Under the pieces are notes generated by a model that ran no database searches, was not told the origin of the DNA, and worked only from the letters and a program-made list of their open reading frames with translations. Below are positions 16,230-26,016 of a DNA stretch of 38,030 bases, in pieces. Within the stretch, counting starts at the first letter, position 1, and every line of letters starts with the position of its first letter. Origin of the DNA: Schlesneria paludicola DSM 18645 (GTDB lineage Bacteria; Planctomycetota; Planctomycetia; Planctomycetales; Planctomycetaceae); assembly GCA_945869955.1 (NCBI GenBank), contig CAMBQP010000031.1, positions 1-38,030 on the forward strand, in the 5' to 3' direction. The translations under genes were made by a program, and so were the position numbers.

Positions 16230-19200
16230 TTATTCACGTGTGACGACTTCATCAAGGTTCAGCAGGACATTTGCCGAAAGCGTATAGGCAGCCAGTTCGA
16301 CCACATCCAGCGTCGGATTGGCGCGACTCTCGCCCGTTAACACCAGCTTCTGGGCCGCATCGGGCTGCAGCTTGAGCTGCGCCAGGTCGATCTGAAGACC
16401 CTCGATCAAAACCTCTAATTCCGCTGCGGTTGGGGGGCGCGAAGTGACCCACGCAAAGCCGCTCCGCAAGCGATCGGCGGGGGAGTTTTCTTGCCCCAAT
16501 AACATTCGTTCGGCGAGTTTTCTCGAGGCTTCGACGTACGTGATTTCATTCAGCAGCGTCAGTGCCTGCAGCGGGGTATTCGTCCGCGACCGCTTCACGG
16601 TGCAAATCTCGCGATTCGGAGCATCGAACAACAGCATCGAAGGGGGAGCCGCTGTCCGCTTCCAGACGGTGTAGAGCGAACGACGATACAGTCCGTCGTT
16701 GCGATCATGTTTGTAATTACGCAGGTCACCGTACCGACTGGTTTCGTCCCAGACACCTTCGGGCATATAGGGACGAACGCTGGGACCACCCCGCTTTTCC
16801 ACCAGCAGACCGCTGACAAATAAGGCCTGATCCCGCAACACTTCGGCGGGGAGACGAAATCGGGGCCCGTGTGAGAGCAACCGGTTCTCGGGATCCACGC
16901 TGATGCTCAGTGCATCGTATCGGCTGCTTTGCCGATAGGTGGCACTCATCAGGATCTTTTTTTGCAGGGCCTTCATGTCCCATGGTGCTTGCCCCTGGCT
17001 GAATTCGAGGGCCAGCCAATCCAGCAATTCGGGGTGTGAGGGAAACTCGGACTGCGACCCGAGATTTTCCGATGTTTTGACCAGACCGATTCCGAAAAAC
17101 TTCTCCCAGACCCGATTGACCCAGACGCGTGCGGTGAGGGGATTGGACGGATTCACAATCCACCTGGCGAGATCCAATCGATTGAGTGGCCCGGGCTGAA
17201 TTGGTGCCAGGTTGAGGGGTGCGGCGTTGAGGGGTGCGGAGAAAATGGAGGGAAGACTGGCGGTCACGGGTTCGCCCCGTTTGTCGTATTCACCGCGCGT
17301 CAAAATAAAAGCCTCGCGCGGCCCCGCTTCTTTCATCACCATGACGTTCGGCACGCTGGCGATCAGGTCCATCCGTTGTTTCTTGAGTGTCGCAACCGCA
17401 GACTCGGCCTGACGGAAGGGGCTATCGACGTTTGCCTTAAAAAACGTTTCCAGCTCGACCTTTTCCGCAGCCGAGCGTTTGTCGGCAGCCAGATCCAGAA
17501 TTGCTTTGAGGCTTTCGGGGAATTTGGCTCCGTCGAGCGTCACTGTCCCCGGTGGGAGCGAGGTGAACGACAAGCGGAAGCGGCCGATGTTATGCATGCC
17601 GAGTGCTTCTTGTTTGAGGCGAACGGTCACCGTGGCCTGTTCGGGGACAGTGATCGGACCGTCGCAGAGAAACATCGCTGAGGTCGGATCGCGACGGGTG
17701 GGGCCATCGACCGCCCAGCCGTTGCCGGCGGCATCATCGAGCACTAGAGCAATCCCCCAACCAGACTGCGAATAGGTTGCTTCGGCTTTGGCGAACCGAG
17801 CGGCCCGAGGTTCGGCCAGGCTCGGTGCCCTGAGTTCGGCCTCGACTCCGCTCAAGACAAAGTTGCCGTTCGAATACCGACCCAGGCTTTGATTCGGCAA
17901 ACTCGCATCGGGCAGACATTCCAGTAATAAGCCACTGAAGGATCCGACGGGAAGTGGAGCGGTAATGGTGTAGACGTCATGATTCGGATTTTCGCCGCTG
18001 GCGAGATAGGAACCGTCGGCCAGTTTTGTCAGGGTCGCACCCCGCTCTGAGGCGACGCGTGTGGGAGCGAGTGGGTTCCAGACCGTTCCGTTTTTGTCGG
18101 ACAACTTTGCTTTAAACTCAGGCTCCCACTTGGACATGAACTCGGGAAGCTTACCGGATTCGCTGTTGACGCGAATTTCGGCGGCTTGGATTTTTTCATC
18201 GAGTGCCGCGATGGCGAGTTCCTGCTCGGCGGTAGGAGCGGTCACCACCGGCTCGGTATTTTGCGATTCCCCCTGCAGGGTCCCGCTTTCGGCCACGTTG
18301 TTGAAGAAGGCGAAGAATTGATAGAACTCGCGCTGCGTAATGGGGTCGTACTTATGATCATGACAGCGGCAACAGTTGAAGGTCAGGCCCAACCAAGTCA
18401 TTCCCGTCGTTTCCACACGATCAATGACGGTCTCGACACGCCATTCTTCGGCGATCAGCCCCCCTTCCCCATTGAGTCGATGATTACGATTGAAGCCGGT
18501 GGCCACGATCTGTGATCGCGTAGGGTTCGGTAACAGATCACCCGCCAGTTGTTCGATGGTAAATTGATCGAAGGGAAGATTGTTGTTGTACGCGTTGATC
18601 ACCCAATCGCGCCAGGGCCATTGATAACGACTGCTGTCGATTTGAAAACCATTGCTGTCAGCATAGCGGGCAAAGTCGAGCCACTGCTGAGCCATCCGCT
18701 CACCATACCGCGGCGACTGCAGCAATCGGTCGACGACGGTTTCGTAAGCATGGGACGAGTGGTCCTGGAGGAATGCCTCAACTTCGGCGGGTGTCGGCGG
18801 AAGCCCGGTCAGATCGAGCGAGACTCGGCGGATCAATGTGGACTTGTCGGCGGCGGGTGCGGGGGTGAGTCCAGCCGGACCGAGCCGGGACCGAACAAAA
18901 GCATCGATGGGATTCACGATTTCGTGACGCGGGTCATTGACCGCGGGAACGGTGGGAATCTCGGGAGGGATGAAAGCCCAGTGTCCCTGATACTCGGCCC
19001 CTTCAGCGACCCAGCGTTTGAGCAGTTCCATTTGAGCCGCGGTGAGCTTCTTGCCCGATTTTCTGGGGGGCATGCTCAGATTCTCATCGGTTGAAACCAA
19101 CCGCTGCACCAGTTCACTCGTTTCAGGATGCCCCGGAACGATCGCGATGGCACCCGACTCGGCAGGGTTTCGTCCGGAATCCTGAAGGTCCAGCCTGAGG

Positions 19201-19364
19201 CCCGACTTTCGCTGCTTGTCGTCGGGACCATGACATTGAAAGCAGGCATCCGACAAAATCGGGCGGATGTCGCGATTAAAAGAAACGCGATCCGCCCCCT
19301 CGGCGGCGGTGAAGCGGGTGAAGCAGGTGAATCCGATCACCGCGAAAATCAGTATCTGTTTCAT
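16230..19364 (-). CDS. PSCyt1/DUF1549/DUF1553 cytochrome-like exported protein (second module)
   Basis: 1044 residues from ATG 19364, with a hydrophobic signal peptide cleaved near residue 21-24. A planctomycete cytochrome C domain follows, with CFQCHG (C41, C44, H45) and the distal [11 protein letters not shown] motif near residue 100, whose Met could be the second haem ligand. DUF1549 (about 150-355) carries a further [11 protein letters not shown] motif near 330. A middle beta-rich region (about 400-640) looks like a carbohydrate-binding or jelly-roll insert. DUF1553 fills the C-terminus from about 725. This is the long form of the family, against the short Ig-containing form on the plus strand. 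It heads the operon with the DUF1501 gene. Proposed roles in electron transfer or polysaccharide breakdown in the literature are unproven. Confidence 0.94.
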   Translation of the reverse strand: MKQILIFAVIGFTCFTRFTAAEGADRVSFNRDIRPILSDACFQCHGPDDKQRKSGLRLDLQDSGRNPAESGAIAIVPGHPETSELVQRLVSTDENLSMPPRKSGKKLTAAQMELLKRWVAEGAEYQGHWAFIPPEIPTVPAVNDPRHEIVNPIDAFVRSRLGPAGLTPAPAADKSTLIRRVSLDLTGLPPTPAEVEAFLQDHSSHAYETVVDRLLQSPRYGERMAQQWLDFARYADSNGFQIDSSRYQWPWRDWVINAYNNNLPFDQFTIEQLAGDLLPNPTRSQIVATGFNRNHRLNGEGGLIAEEWRVETVIDRVETTGMTWLGLTFNCCRCHDHKYDPITQREFYQFFAFFNNVAESGTLQGESQNTEPVVTAPTAEQELAIAALDEKIQAAEIRVNSESGKLPEFMSKWEPEFKAKLSDKNGTVWNPLAPTRVASERGATLTKLADGSYLASGENPNHDVYTITAPLPVGSFSGLLLECLPDASLPNQSLGRYSNGNFVLSGVEAELRAPSLAEPRAARFAKAEATYSQSGWGIALVLDDAAGNGWAVDGPTRRDPTSAMFLCDGPITVPEQATVTVRLKQEALGMHNIGRFRLSFTSLPPGTVTLDGAKFPESLKAILDLAADKRSAAEKVELETFFKANVDSPFRQAESAVATLKKQRMDLIASVPNVMVMKEAGPREAFILTRGEYDKRGEPVTASLPSIFSAPLNAAPLNLAPIQPGPLNRLDLARWIVNPSNPLTARVWVNRVWEKFFGIGLVKTSENLGSQSEFPSHPELLDWLALEFSQGQAPWDMKALQKKILMSATYRQSSRYDALSISVDPENRLLSHGPRFRLPAEVLRDQALFVSGLLVEKRGGPSVRPYMPEGVWDETSRYGDLRNYKHDRNDGLYRRSLYTVWKRTAAPPSMLLFDAPNREICTVKRSRTNTPLQALTLLNEITYVEASRKLAERMLLGQENSPADRLRSGFAWVTSRPPTAAELEVLIEGLQIDLAQLKLQPDAAQKLVLTGESRANPTLDVVELAAYTLSANVLLNLDEVVTRE

Positions 19365-19708
19365 CAGGCCATCCAGTAGGGTGCTGTGATCAGGTTGCTG
19401 GATTTTCCAGTTTGACCTCTTCCGATAGTTTAATCATCCTCGCCGGGAGAACGTACTCGGATTTCTCCGAAATTGATGCCGATTAGCAGGCAAACTTCAA
19501 CAGTCGCTCGACCTGTGTCAAAATGCGCCGTACAATGTGGGAGACGGACAAAACGCGGCGGACAATTTTTGACAGATGTGGAAGATCGGGCTTTGCAGAA
19601 AATCGGGCTCTGCAGCCTGATTTTTGATGACGCGAGAGTTTGCAGCACAGCTGAAAGCGTTGTTCGCGATCCCCCGTATGACAGAACTGCTCTGAGAAAG
19701 ATCTTCAG
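19365..19708. other. Divergent gap upstream of floA with two imperfect direct repeats
   Basis: There is no gene in this region between the divergent DUF1549 and floA genes. A 20-base word at 19517-19536 recurs at 19547-19566 (16 of 20 positions, period 30). ATCGGGCTTTGCAG at 19585-19598 recurs as ATCGGGCTCTGCAG at 19602-19615 (period 17). The spacings could serve a repeat-binding regulator or be decayed tandem duplications. Confidence 0.5.
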
Positions 19709-20668
19709 ATGAACGCAGATACGATTCGAATCCTGATGATTGTCGGAATTGGTTTTGTCGTGTTGATTGTGGTTGTCATGATGGCAATCTTCGCCGCGTA
19801 CTTTAAATTGTGGCTGCGTGCCTTTGTGACGAAGGCTCGGATCGGTCCTTTTGCACTGTTGTTCATGTCGCTGCGGAAAGTGAATCCGACCGCGATCGTG
19901 GATGCCAAGATTATGTGTGTACAGGCGGGCTTGAAAGACATCACCACCGAGCGATTGGAAGCCCATTACCTGGCGGGTGGCAATATTAAAGCGGTCGTAC
20001 GGGCCTTGATCGTGGCCCATCGGGCACGGATTAACTTGAACTGGGACACAGCGTCGGCAATCGATCTGGCGGGCCGGAATGTGCTCGAGGCGGTCCAAAC
20101 CAGCGTGAATCCGAAAATTATCGATTGTCCTGATCCGAAATCCTTCGGACGGACAACACTCGACGGCGTCGCCAAAAACGGAATTCAGCTCAAGGCCCGG
20201 GCGCGGGTGACGGTGAAAACCAATCTGGCACAACTGGTCGGCGGTGCCACAGAAGATACGATTGTGGCTCGGGTCGGTGAGGGGATTGTTTCGGCTATTG
20301 GTTCGTGTAACACGCATAATGAAGTTTTGGCAAATCCGATGTTGATTGCCAAAACAGTGCTGGCCAAGGGGCTTGATTCTCAGACCGCCTATGAGATCGT
20401 CTCGATTGATATCGCGGATATCGACGTGGGTGACAATATTGGTGCCCGGCTGCAGGCGGATCAGGCGGAAGCCGACATGCGAATTGCCCGTGCGAAGGCG
20501 GAAGAACGCCGGGCTCGTGCCGTCGCGGCCGAGCAGGAAATGAAGGCACTCACTGTCGAGAACCAGGCGAAGGTGGTGCTGGCCGAAGCGGCGATTCCGC
20601 TCGCGATGGCGGATGCGTACCGAGCTGGATGCCTGCGCTCAACCGATCGTCGTAATGGTTCTGCCTGA
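19709..20668 (+). CDS. floA: Flotillin-like protein FloA with an aberrant C-terminus
   Basis: 319 residues from ATG 19709. One N-terminal membrane segment (about 8-30) is followed by the SPFH-like body and the FloA-specific blocks [61 protein letters not shown] and a long Ala/Glu/Arg coiled coil (about 250-295). FloA forms membrane microdomain scaffolds. The body is canonical up to [13 protein letters not shown], but the usual end of the family (a short MDYY segment, then an A-D-T-x-M-R motif) is missing and replaced by about a dozen unrelated residues. No other frame at this point encodes the missing end, so a deletion or replacement is more likely than a simple frameshift. The NfeD-type partner gene often found beside floA is absent. 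Confidence 0.9.
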   Translation: MNADTIRILMIVGIGFVVLIVVVMMAIFAAYFKLWLRAFVTKARIGPFALLFMSLRKVNPTAIVDAKIMCVQAGLKDITTERLEAHYLAGGNIKAVVRALIVAHRARINLNWDTASAIDLAGRNVLEAVQTSVNPKIIDCPDPKSFGRTTLDGVAKNGIQLKARARVTVKTNLAQLVGGATEDTIVARVGEGIVSAIGSCNTHNEVLANPMLIAKTVLAKGLDSQTAYEIVSIDIADIDVGDNIGARLQADQAEADMRIARAKAEERRARAVAAEQEMKALTVENQAKVVLAEAAIPLAMADAYRAGCLRSTDRRNGSA

Positions 20669-20726
20669 ATTCTGCGGGAAGCGGGGATCACTCGAATTGC
20701 CAATCGATGACAATCCACGCGTGACG

Positions 20727-22721
20727 ATGATCGCTTGTGGCCCCAGCAACAACGTTTCCAGCTTGAATCAGGCCAATGACTGGCGGTGGTTCTGGTTGTA
20801 CGTCGCCATCACGCTTCTCATCCAGTGGCGACTGGTCGGTTCGGTGACGACCCACATTTCGTACGGTCGCGAAGAGGACGCGACGGTGCCGATGTTGAAT
20901 CTTTGGACGGTCTGGTGGAATGCCGATCGGGCGCAACACGGGTTTCAGCACTATTGGGATGCTCCCCTCTTTTACCCGACGGAAAAGACGTTCCCCTTTT
21001 CTGAAACGCAGCCGACCTCGCTGATTGTGGCTCCCCTCGTATGGGCCACAGGGAATCGGGTGTTGGCCTATAACGTCTATCAATTGCTGATTCTGACCCT
21101 GAATGGATTGAGTGCTCATCAGTTATTCCGGCGTCTGGGGCATCGTCCGTGGCTGGCATTTTGTGGTGGCGTGATGTCGCAAATTCTTCCGTTTGTGATC
21201 TGGCAGTTTGGCGTCGTTCAATTAACAACCTTATGCGGAATCCACTGGACATTGCTGGCCATGCTGGATTTGTTCGGATACGAACCAGCCCCGGCAAATG
21301 CCCCAGCCGATGCCGATGTCAGTCAGGCCGAGACTCATTCGAGTTCATCAGCAGCATCCCCCTCACGATTATCGGGGCCATGCTGGAGGAACCGACTCGT
21401 GGGAGTTCGGCTGGGACTTGCCTATGGCTTAACCTATTGGCTCTGTAATTACTGGGGTCTCTTTCTGACGCTCCTACTGGTCCCCTGTTCGATCTGCTTC
21501 TGGAATCAGCGACTGCTCACCAAATCGTTCTGGTGTCACGTTGCCGTGGCGGCGCTACTGTCCGGCCTGATGATTGGCCCGTTTGCTTGGATGCAGCACA
21601 CGCTGGCCAGTGAACATCACTGGAAAACGGCTCGCACTGAGGAACTTGTCTTCAGTCTGTCAGCGCATTGGCGAGACTACACAAATCTCCCTTGGGCGAG
21701 TCTGATGTCGTGGCTGGAATTTCCGGAAGTCGATCGGGCCCAGGTCTGGACGCTCGGAGCGGGGTGGTTCAAGACGATGATGGCTCCGCTGGGATTTCTT
21801 GTTGCCTGTGCGAATCCTCAGCGCCGGCGGTGGGGGTTGTTTGCGTTGCTGTTCGGTGCGATGGCGTTCGGACTGTCTCTGGGTCCCACCGTGCGACTTT
21901 CTGCCAGTTTGCCATTGATCGGAGAGGCCGTACCGTACAGCCTGCTCCAACAGTATGTCCCCGGATTTTCGCTCATTCGCAGTCCCTTCCGTTTCGCGAT
22001 TTTTGTACAGCTCGCCATCGTCTGGCTCAGTCTGGAAGCGATCGAGCTGTTCAATCCGATTCGCTGGGGGCGACGACCGCCCCTGAAGCTAGCATCGCAA
22101 CCGGCAAAGGGGTTGGAGTTGATGGGGGTCAATTCGGATTGCGGGTTTGGCAGCAACTGGTGGCGGTGGTCCCCCTGTGCGTTTCCGTTCGTCGTCGTTA
22201 GCTTACTGATCACGTTCGAGGCGATCCCCCCTGCTTCGCGACTGTATGCGGTTACTGCCGCGAAACCCCTGCCCGCTTGGGTCATGTGGTTACGTGATCA
22301 CGACGAGCTAGGGGGAGCTCTTGCCTGCCTCCCCTTCCCCGCGGGCTCGGTGACCAGGGATTACGAAGAGACGACCACCTGGATGTACTGGGGAACATTC
22401 CACGGTCGACCGTTGGTGAATGGGTATTCCGGGTTTTTCCCCAAACCCTATCTCGACCTGCACAATGGATTCGCCTCGTTTCAGCGCAAGGGAAAACAGG
22501 GGGCGAACGACCCCCAGCCTCGGTTTCCGGATTACTCGAACGAGAATTCAGGGCTGAAGCGATTGAACGAGAGCGGCGCCCGATTCGTGATGATGAAAAG
22601 GAGCTTTGGGACTCGCGAGGAAGTCCAGGCACATCCCTTGACGCAACTTCGCTGGAAACAGGTCTGCAGCGATGAAGTCCAGCAGGTGGATCTGTACGAA
22701 ATTATTTTGCCGACCGAATGA
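20727..22721 (+). CDS. Large polytopic membrane protein, GT-C glycosyltransferase-like
   Basis: About 664 residues from ATG 20727; the frame is open further upstream to 20613, but that part overlaps floA and is not protein-like. Roughly ten to twelve membrane segments are spread over the first three quarters, with an early acidic loop (THISYGREED), a FYPTEKTFPFSETQPTS loop and a soluble C-terminal tail. The pattern of an N-terminal helix, then an acidic periplasmic loop and a LAYNVYQLL helix, resembles GT-C fold membrane glycosyltransferases or YfhO-like proteins that act on lipid-linked sugars. No catalytic residue can be named with confidence. It ends six bases before the stop of the convergent map gene. 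Assignment to a family is tentative. Confidence 0.75.
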   Translation: MIACGPSNNVSSLNQANDWRWFWLYVAITLLIQWRLVGSVTTHISYGREEDATVPMLNLWTVWWNADRAQHGFQHYWDAPLFYPTEKTFPFSETQPTSLIVAPLVWATGNRVLAYNVYQLLILTLNGLSAHQLFRRLGHRPWLAFCGGVMSQILPFVIWQFGVVQLTTLCGIHWTLLAMLDLFGYEPAPANAPADADVSQAETHSSSSAASPSRLSGPCWRNRLVGVRLGLAYGLTYWLCNYWGLFLTLLLVPCSICFWNQRLLTKSFWCHVAVAALLSGLMIGPFAWMQHTLASEHHWKTARTEELVFSLSAHWRDYTNLPWASLMSWLEFPEVDRAQVWTLGAGWFKTMMAPLGFLVACANPQRRRWGLFALLFGAMAFGLSLGPTVRLSASLPLIGEAVPYSLLQQYVPGFSLIRSPFRFAIFVQLAIVWLSLEAIELFNPIRWGRRPPLKLASQPAKGLELMGVNSDCGFGSNWWRWSPCAFPFVVVSLLITFEAIPPASRLYAVTAAKPLPAWVMWLRDHDELGGALACLPFPAGSVTRDYEETTTWMYWGTFHGRPLVNGYSGFFPKPYLDLHNGFASFQRKGKQGANDPQPRFPDYSNENSGLKRLNESGARFVMMKRSFGTREEVQAHPLTQLRWKQVCSDEVQQVDLYEIILPTE

Positions 22722-22727
22722 CACCGT

Positions 22728-23576
22728 TTAGAACTGCTGTCCGACTTGGGGGCCATTCTTGGTCAGGGTCAAAATTTCGGTACCGGTTTCGGTCACCAGG
22801 ATCGTATGCTCGAACTGTGCCGACAACGACAGGTCCATCGTTCTGACGGTCCATTTGTCTCGCGAATCCAGCATGGTTCGCCAAGTTCCGATATTCAACA
22901 TCGGCTCGACCGTGAAGCACATTCCCGGCTCGATCACCACCTGAGCGATACCGGTCCGCGGGACATAATGCGGGACTCCTGGTTCCTGATGAAATTCGCG
23001 GCCAAGACCGTGTCCCTGATATTCCTGGACCACCGACAGGCCATGCTTCCGCGCGAAGGTCTCAATCGCCTGACCGATATCAGAAATTTTCCCGAACGGT
23101 TGTATCGCCTGGATCCCCAGATACAACGATTCAAACGTCAGTTGAACCAGGCGTTGGGCCTCGGCGGAAACCTGTCCGATGAGAAACGTCTCAGACGAAT
23201 CACCGTGCCAGCCATCGACAATGGTGGTCAGGTCGACGTTGATAATATCACCCTCGCGCAGTGGCATCTTGTTGGGGATGCCATGACAGACGACTTCATT
23301 CACGCTGGTACACAGGCTGTTCGGATACGACTTGTAGCCGAGACAGGCAGGAATATGACCATGATCCATCGTGTATTCGTACACGAGTTTGTCGAGATCG
23401 AGAGTCGTCGTCCCTGCTTTAACGAACGGGCGAACATAATCCATCAATTCCGCATTGAAGCGACCCGCTGCGCGCAAACCGCCTCGTTCCTCGTCAGTGA
23501 GATAGAGCGGACATTTTGATTGAGGCTTGCGACGCAACACATTCATGATTTCAGCGACAAACTCCTGACCATCCAT
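22728..23576 (-). CDS. map: Type I methionine aminopeptidase
   Basis: 282 residues from ATG 23576. It removes the initiator methionine from new proteins in the cytoplasm. All five metal ligands are visible: D115 (INVD), D126 (HGD), H189 (QGHG), E224 (TVEP) and E256 (FEH), with the substrate-binding H98 in CHG. The roughly 25-residue N-terminal extension before the catalytic core is somewhat longer than in E. coli MAP. An ATG at 23546 is the alternative start; neither has a strong ribosome site. The gene is convergent with the membrane protein gene and divergent from the PQQ-type gene, so it is monocistronic. Confidence 0.97.
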   Translation of the reverse strand: MDGQEFVAEIMNVLRRKPQSKCPLYLTDEERGGLRAAGRFNAELMDYVRPFVKAGTTTLDLDKLVYEYTMDHGHIPACLGYKSYPNSLCTSVNEVVCHGIPNKMPLREGDIINVDLTTIVDGWHGDSSETFLIGQVSAEAQRLVQLTFESLYLGIQAIQPFGKISDIGQAIETFARKHGLSVVQEYQGHGLGREFHQEPGVPHYVPRTGIAQVVIEPGMCFTVEPMLNIGTWRTMLDSRDKWTVRTMDLSLSAQFEHTILVTETGTEILTLTKNGPQVGQQF

Positions 23577-23667
23577 TGAAAATGATCACAGGGGAACCCG
23601 AACAGAACTTCGCAGCATCGCGGAGATTCTTTCGCTAGTGTCATCACCACACGACCATTTCGCAAGC

Positions 23668-23686
23668 CCGACTTCCGTCAAGTCGG
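23668..23686. promoter_or_regulatory. Inverted repeat in the map/PQQ divergent gap
   Basis: CCGACTT (23668-23674) and AAGTCGG (23680-23686) form a 7-bp dyad with a five-base loop. It lies between divergent genes, so it cannot be a terminator for either; an operator or a leader hairpin are possible. No T-run is present. Confidence 0.3.
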
Positions 23687-23847
23687 TTGATTCCTGGAAT
23701 GAAGTTCTTGATTGATGACGGCAGCAGCAGACTCGATCATTCTGCGGTAAACCATAACAACACAGCGGTAGTCTTGTTGAAAACGAGAATTGCAGCCATG
23801 ATTCCTGTCTCACCAGCCACAAAATGATTTCAAACGAAGGTTCCACG

Positions 23848-25209
23848 ATGTTTTGTCGAATCACGCACGCGAGCCCCCTGATGCCGATGTTTACCCTGTT
23901 ATTCATGGGGGTCATGGCGATTCAGGCTGCGGAAAACACCAGCAACTGGCCCCAGTTTCGTGGTGCAGACTCCACAGGGGTCTCGGCAAACGAAGGCCTT
24001 CCTGATCGCTGGTCTGCGACTGAAAACGTGGAGTGGAAAAGTGAACTCCCCGGCCGTGGCTGGGGGTCACCGGTCGTGTGGGGGAATCGGATTTTCCTGT
24101 CGACGGTCGTGAATTCGGGTGAGACCGAGCCGCTGAAAAAAGGGCTGTACTTCGGCGGTGACCGTCCGCAACCCTCGTCCACGATTCATGAATGGAAAGT
24201 GCTCTGCCTGGAGCTCGAAACGGGAAATCTCGTCTGGGAGCGAACGGTGAAAAAGGGGGCTCCAACCACCTCGATCCATCTGAAAAATAGTTATGCCTCG
24301 GAAACACCGATCACGGATGGTGAGCGGGTCTATGTTTGTTTCGGGAATGTTGGCATTTTCTGCTTCGATTTTGAGGGTCAAGAAGTCTGGAATTATCTCC
24401 TCCCCTCGCGGCCCACCCGTTTCGGCTGGGGAACGGCAGCCTCACCGGTTTTGCATGGGAATTCCCTGTATTACGTCTCGGATAATGACGAAAAATCGTC
24501 GCTGTCGAGCCTGGACAAGCGGTCGGGAAGTTTGCTCTGGTCGATCGATCGTGAGGAAAAAAGTAATTGGGCAACCCCCTTCGTCTGGGTACATGGTGAC
24601 ACGACTGAGATCGTGACGGCGGGAACGGGTGCGGTTCGCAGCTACGACCAGCAGGGGAAGCTGATCTGGTCTTTGAAGGGAATGTCGAGCATCACGATCG
24701 CGACCCCCTATGTGGCCGATGGACTGCTTTACATCAGTTCGGGCTATGTGCTGGACCCGGTGAAAGCCCTGTATGCGATCAAACCAGGGGCAAGTGGTGA
24801 CTTAACGCTGGCGAAAGGGGAAACCAGCAATCCGTTTATCGCCTGGTCCAGCCAAAAAATTGCTCCGTACAATCCGACTACGCTCGTTGACCAGGGACGC
24901 CTGTTCATTCTGTATGACCGGGGAACGGTCGGTTGTTACGAGGCTCAAACCGGAGCCACGCTGTACGAAGGTCAGCGATTGCAACGGGGTAGTGCTTTCA
25001 CCGCGTCCCCCTGGAGTTACGGGAAAAAGATTTTTTGCCTGGATGAAGATGGCGTTTGTAGTGTGATTGCTGCGGGGGACAAGTTTGAGGTTTTGCATAC
25101 CAACAGCCTCGCTGATGACGAAATCTGCCTGTCAACACCCGCGATTGCGGGTGATCGTCTGCTGATTCGAACCGACAAACGGCTTTATTCGCTGAGGCTG
25201 AAGAAATGA
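23848..25209 (+). CDS. Exported PQQ-like beta-propeller repeat protein
   Basis: 453 residues from ATG 23848, with GAAGG seven bases upstream (an ATG at 23824 is less likely). A signal peptide ends near IQAAEN. The opening WPQFRGADSTGVSANEGLPDRWS is the standard start of planctomycete outer-membrane-assembly BamB/PQQ-like propellers. At least six blade-type repeats follow, of the form G..V..LD..TG...W, for example LCLELETGNLVWE, FCFDFEGQEVWN, SSLDKRSGSLLWS, VRSYDQQGKLIWS and GCYEAQTGATLYE. No PQQ-dehydrogenase catalytic aspartate is recognised, so it is probably a scaffold or binding protein in the periplasm rather than an enzyme. The stop codon abuts repeat R3. Confidence 0.92.
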   Translation: MFCRITHASPLMPMFTLLFMGVMAIQAAENTSNWPQFRGADSTGVSANEGLPDRWSATENVEWKSELPGRGWGSPVVWGNRIFLSTVVNSGETEPLKKGLYFGGDRPQPSSTIHEWKVLCLELETGNLVWERTVKKGAPTTSIHLKNSYASETPITDGERVYVCFGNVGIFCFDFEGQEVWNYLLPSRPTRFGWGTAASPVLHGNSLYYVSDNDEKSSLSSLDKRSGSLLWSIDREEKSNWATPFVWVHGDTTEIVTAGTGAVRSYDQQGKLIWSLKGMSSITIATPYVADGLLYISSGYVLDPVKALYAIKPGASGDLTLAKGETSNPFIAWSSQKIAPYNPTTLVDQGRLFILYDRGTVGCYEAQTGATLYEGQRLQRGSAFTASPWSYGKKIFCLDEDGVCSVIAAGDKFEVLHTNSLADDEICLSTPAIAGDRLLIRTDKRLYSLRLKK

Positions 25210-25210
25210 G

Positions 25211-25336
25211 TTTTCAGCCTTCAGAATCTGGAATTCTCTTCGCTTGCTCTTCGCGCGATTCGTTTGATTCATGGTTCACAATTTTCACATTTTTTGAACG
25301 GGGTGAGATTCAGGAATCGACTGCAGGATTCCATGG
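25211..25336 (-). repeat. Dispersed repeat R3, copy 1 (inverted)
   Basis: On the minus strand this element of about 125 bases aligns with 33365-33490 on the plus strand. The two share a 19-base identical core, GGAATCCTGCAGTCGATTC (25314-25332 here), then AAAAAATG, ATTGTGAACCA(C/T)GAATCA and the tail TCTGAA--CTGAAAACT. This copy carries about ten more bases in the middle. It begins directly after the stop codon of the PQQ-type gene. Confidence 0.85.
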
Positions 25337-25438
25337 ACTTACCGGAACGCTGCTGATTTTCAGCCAATTTCAACGACTTTTGTGTCGCGGGATTCTCTTT
25401 GGACCAGATCCCGTGATGTTTGGGAAAGAGTTTACAAA

Positions 25439-25855
25439 ATGAGCAAAGTGAAGCCGACCACCATTGATCAGTACCTGGCTGGTGTGCGTGATGATCAGCG
25501 AGTGGCACTTGAAAAGCTGCGAAAAACGATCCGTGCGGCGGCCCCCCTAGCCGAAGAGTGCATCAGTTACGGGATTCCGGCTTTCCGCAATTCGAGAATG
25601 CTGGTGGGGTTCGGTGCGACAGCCAAGCACTGTGCCCTGTACCTGATGAGTGCCTCAATCCTCGATCAGTTCGTGGATGAGGTCCAAGATTTTGGAACGA
25701 GCAAAGGGACGATCCGCTTTTTTCCAGACCAGCCGCTTCCCGCATCTCTGGTACAAAAGCTCGTCAAAGCCAGACTCGCCGAGAACAAGGGGATGGATCT
25801 CAATGAGCGGGGTTCCCCTACGAAGAAACCTGGTCAGGCTCCCGAGAGAACTTAG
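25439..25855 (+). CDS. DUF1801 (YdhG/Fra-like) domain protein
   Basis: 138 residues from ATG 25439, with AAAGAG about ten bases upstream. The fold signature is visible: TIDQYLAGVRDDQRVALEKLRKTIRAAAPLAEECISYGIPAFR, then ALYLMS strands and KGTIRFFPDQPLPASLVQKLVKARL at the end. DUF1801 proteins are small cytoplasmic proteins sometimes compared with frataxin-like iron chaperones, but no biochemical role is settled. It stands between repeat R3 and the rplU terminator, with no operon partner. Family assignment is firm. Confidence 0.9.
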   Translation: MSKVKPTTIDQYLAGVRDDQRVALEKLRKTIRAAAPLAEECISYGIPAFRNSRMLVGFGATAKHCALYLMSASILDQFVDEVQDFGTSKGTIRFFPDQPLPASLVQKLVKARLAENKGMDLNERGSPTKKPGQAPERT

Positions 25856-25947
25856 GTCCCATTTCATCTGGAAAACCGTCTGGCAAATTGACCGGCAAAC
25901 AGCGGTCCCCAAAGACGAGCGTTCCGAGCGATCGCTCAATGCGCAGC

Positions 25948-25978
25948 AAAAAAACGCGGAACGATAAATCGTTCCGCG
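25948..25978 (-). terminator. Intrinsic terminator of rplU
   Basis: A perfect 10-bp stem (CGCGGAACGA at 25955-25964, complement at 25969-25978) with a TAAA loop is followed on the minus strand by a U7 run (A residues 25948-25954). It lies 38 bases past the rplU stop, so the operon ends after L21. Confidence 0.93.
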
Positions 25979-26016
25979 TGGAATGACCTCTAAAGTGAAC
26001 CTAGGTCCGCCAACAA

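Noticed and set aside
19430-20317. 295-codon frame on the minus strand
   Set aside because: It overlaps floA antisense and is rich in His/Arg/Asn without a domain; floA is certain.
22746-23519. 257-codon frame on the plus strand
   Set aside because: It lies antisense to map, which has all five metal ligands.
25926-25937. GAGCGATCGCTC palindrome
   Set aside because: A single 12-base palindrome in a GC-rich genome; no second copy was seen nearby and it does not fit any neighbouring signal.
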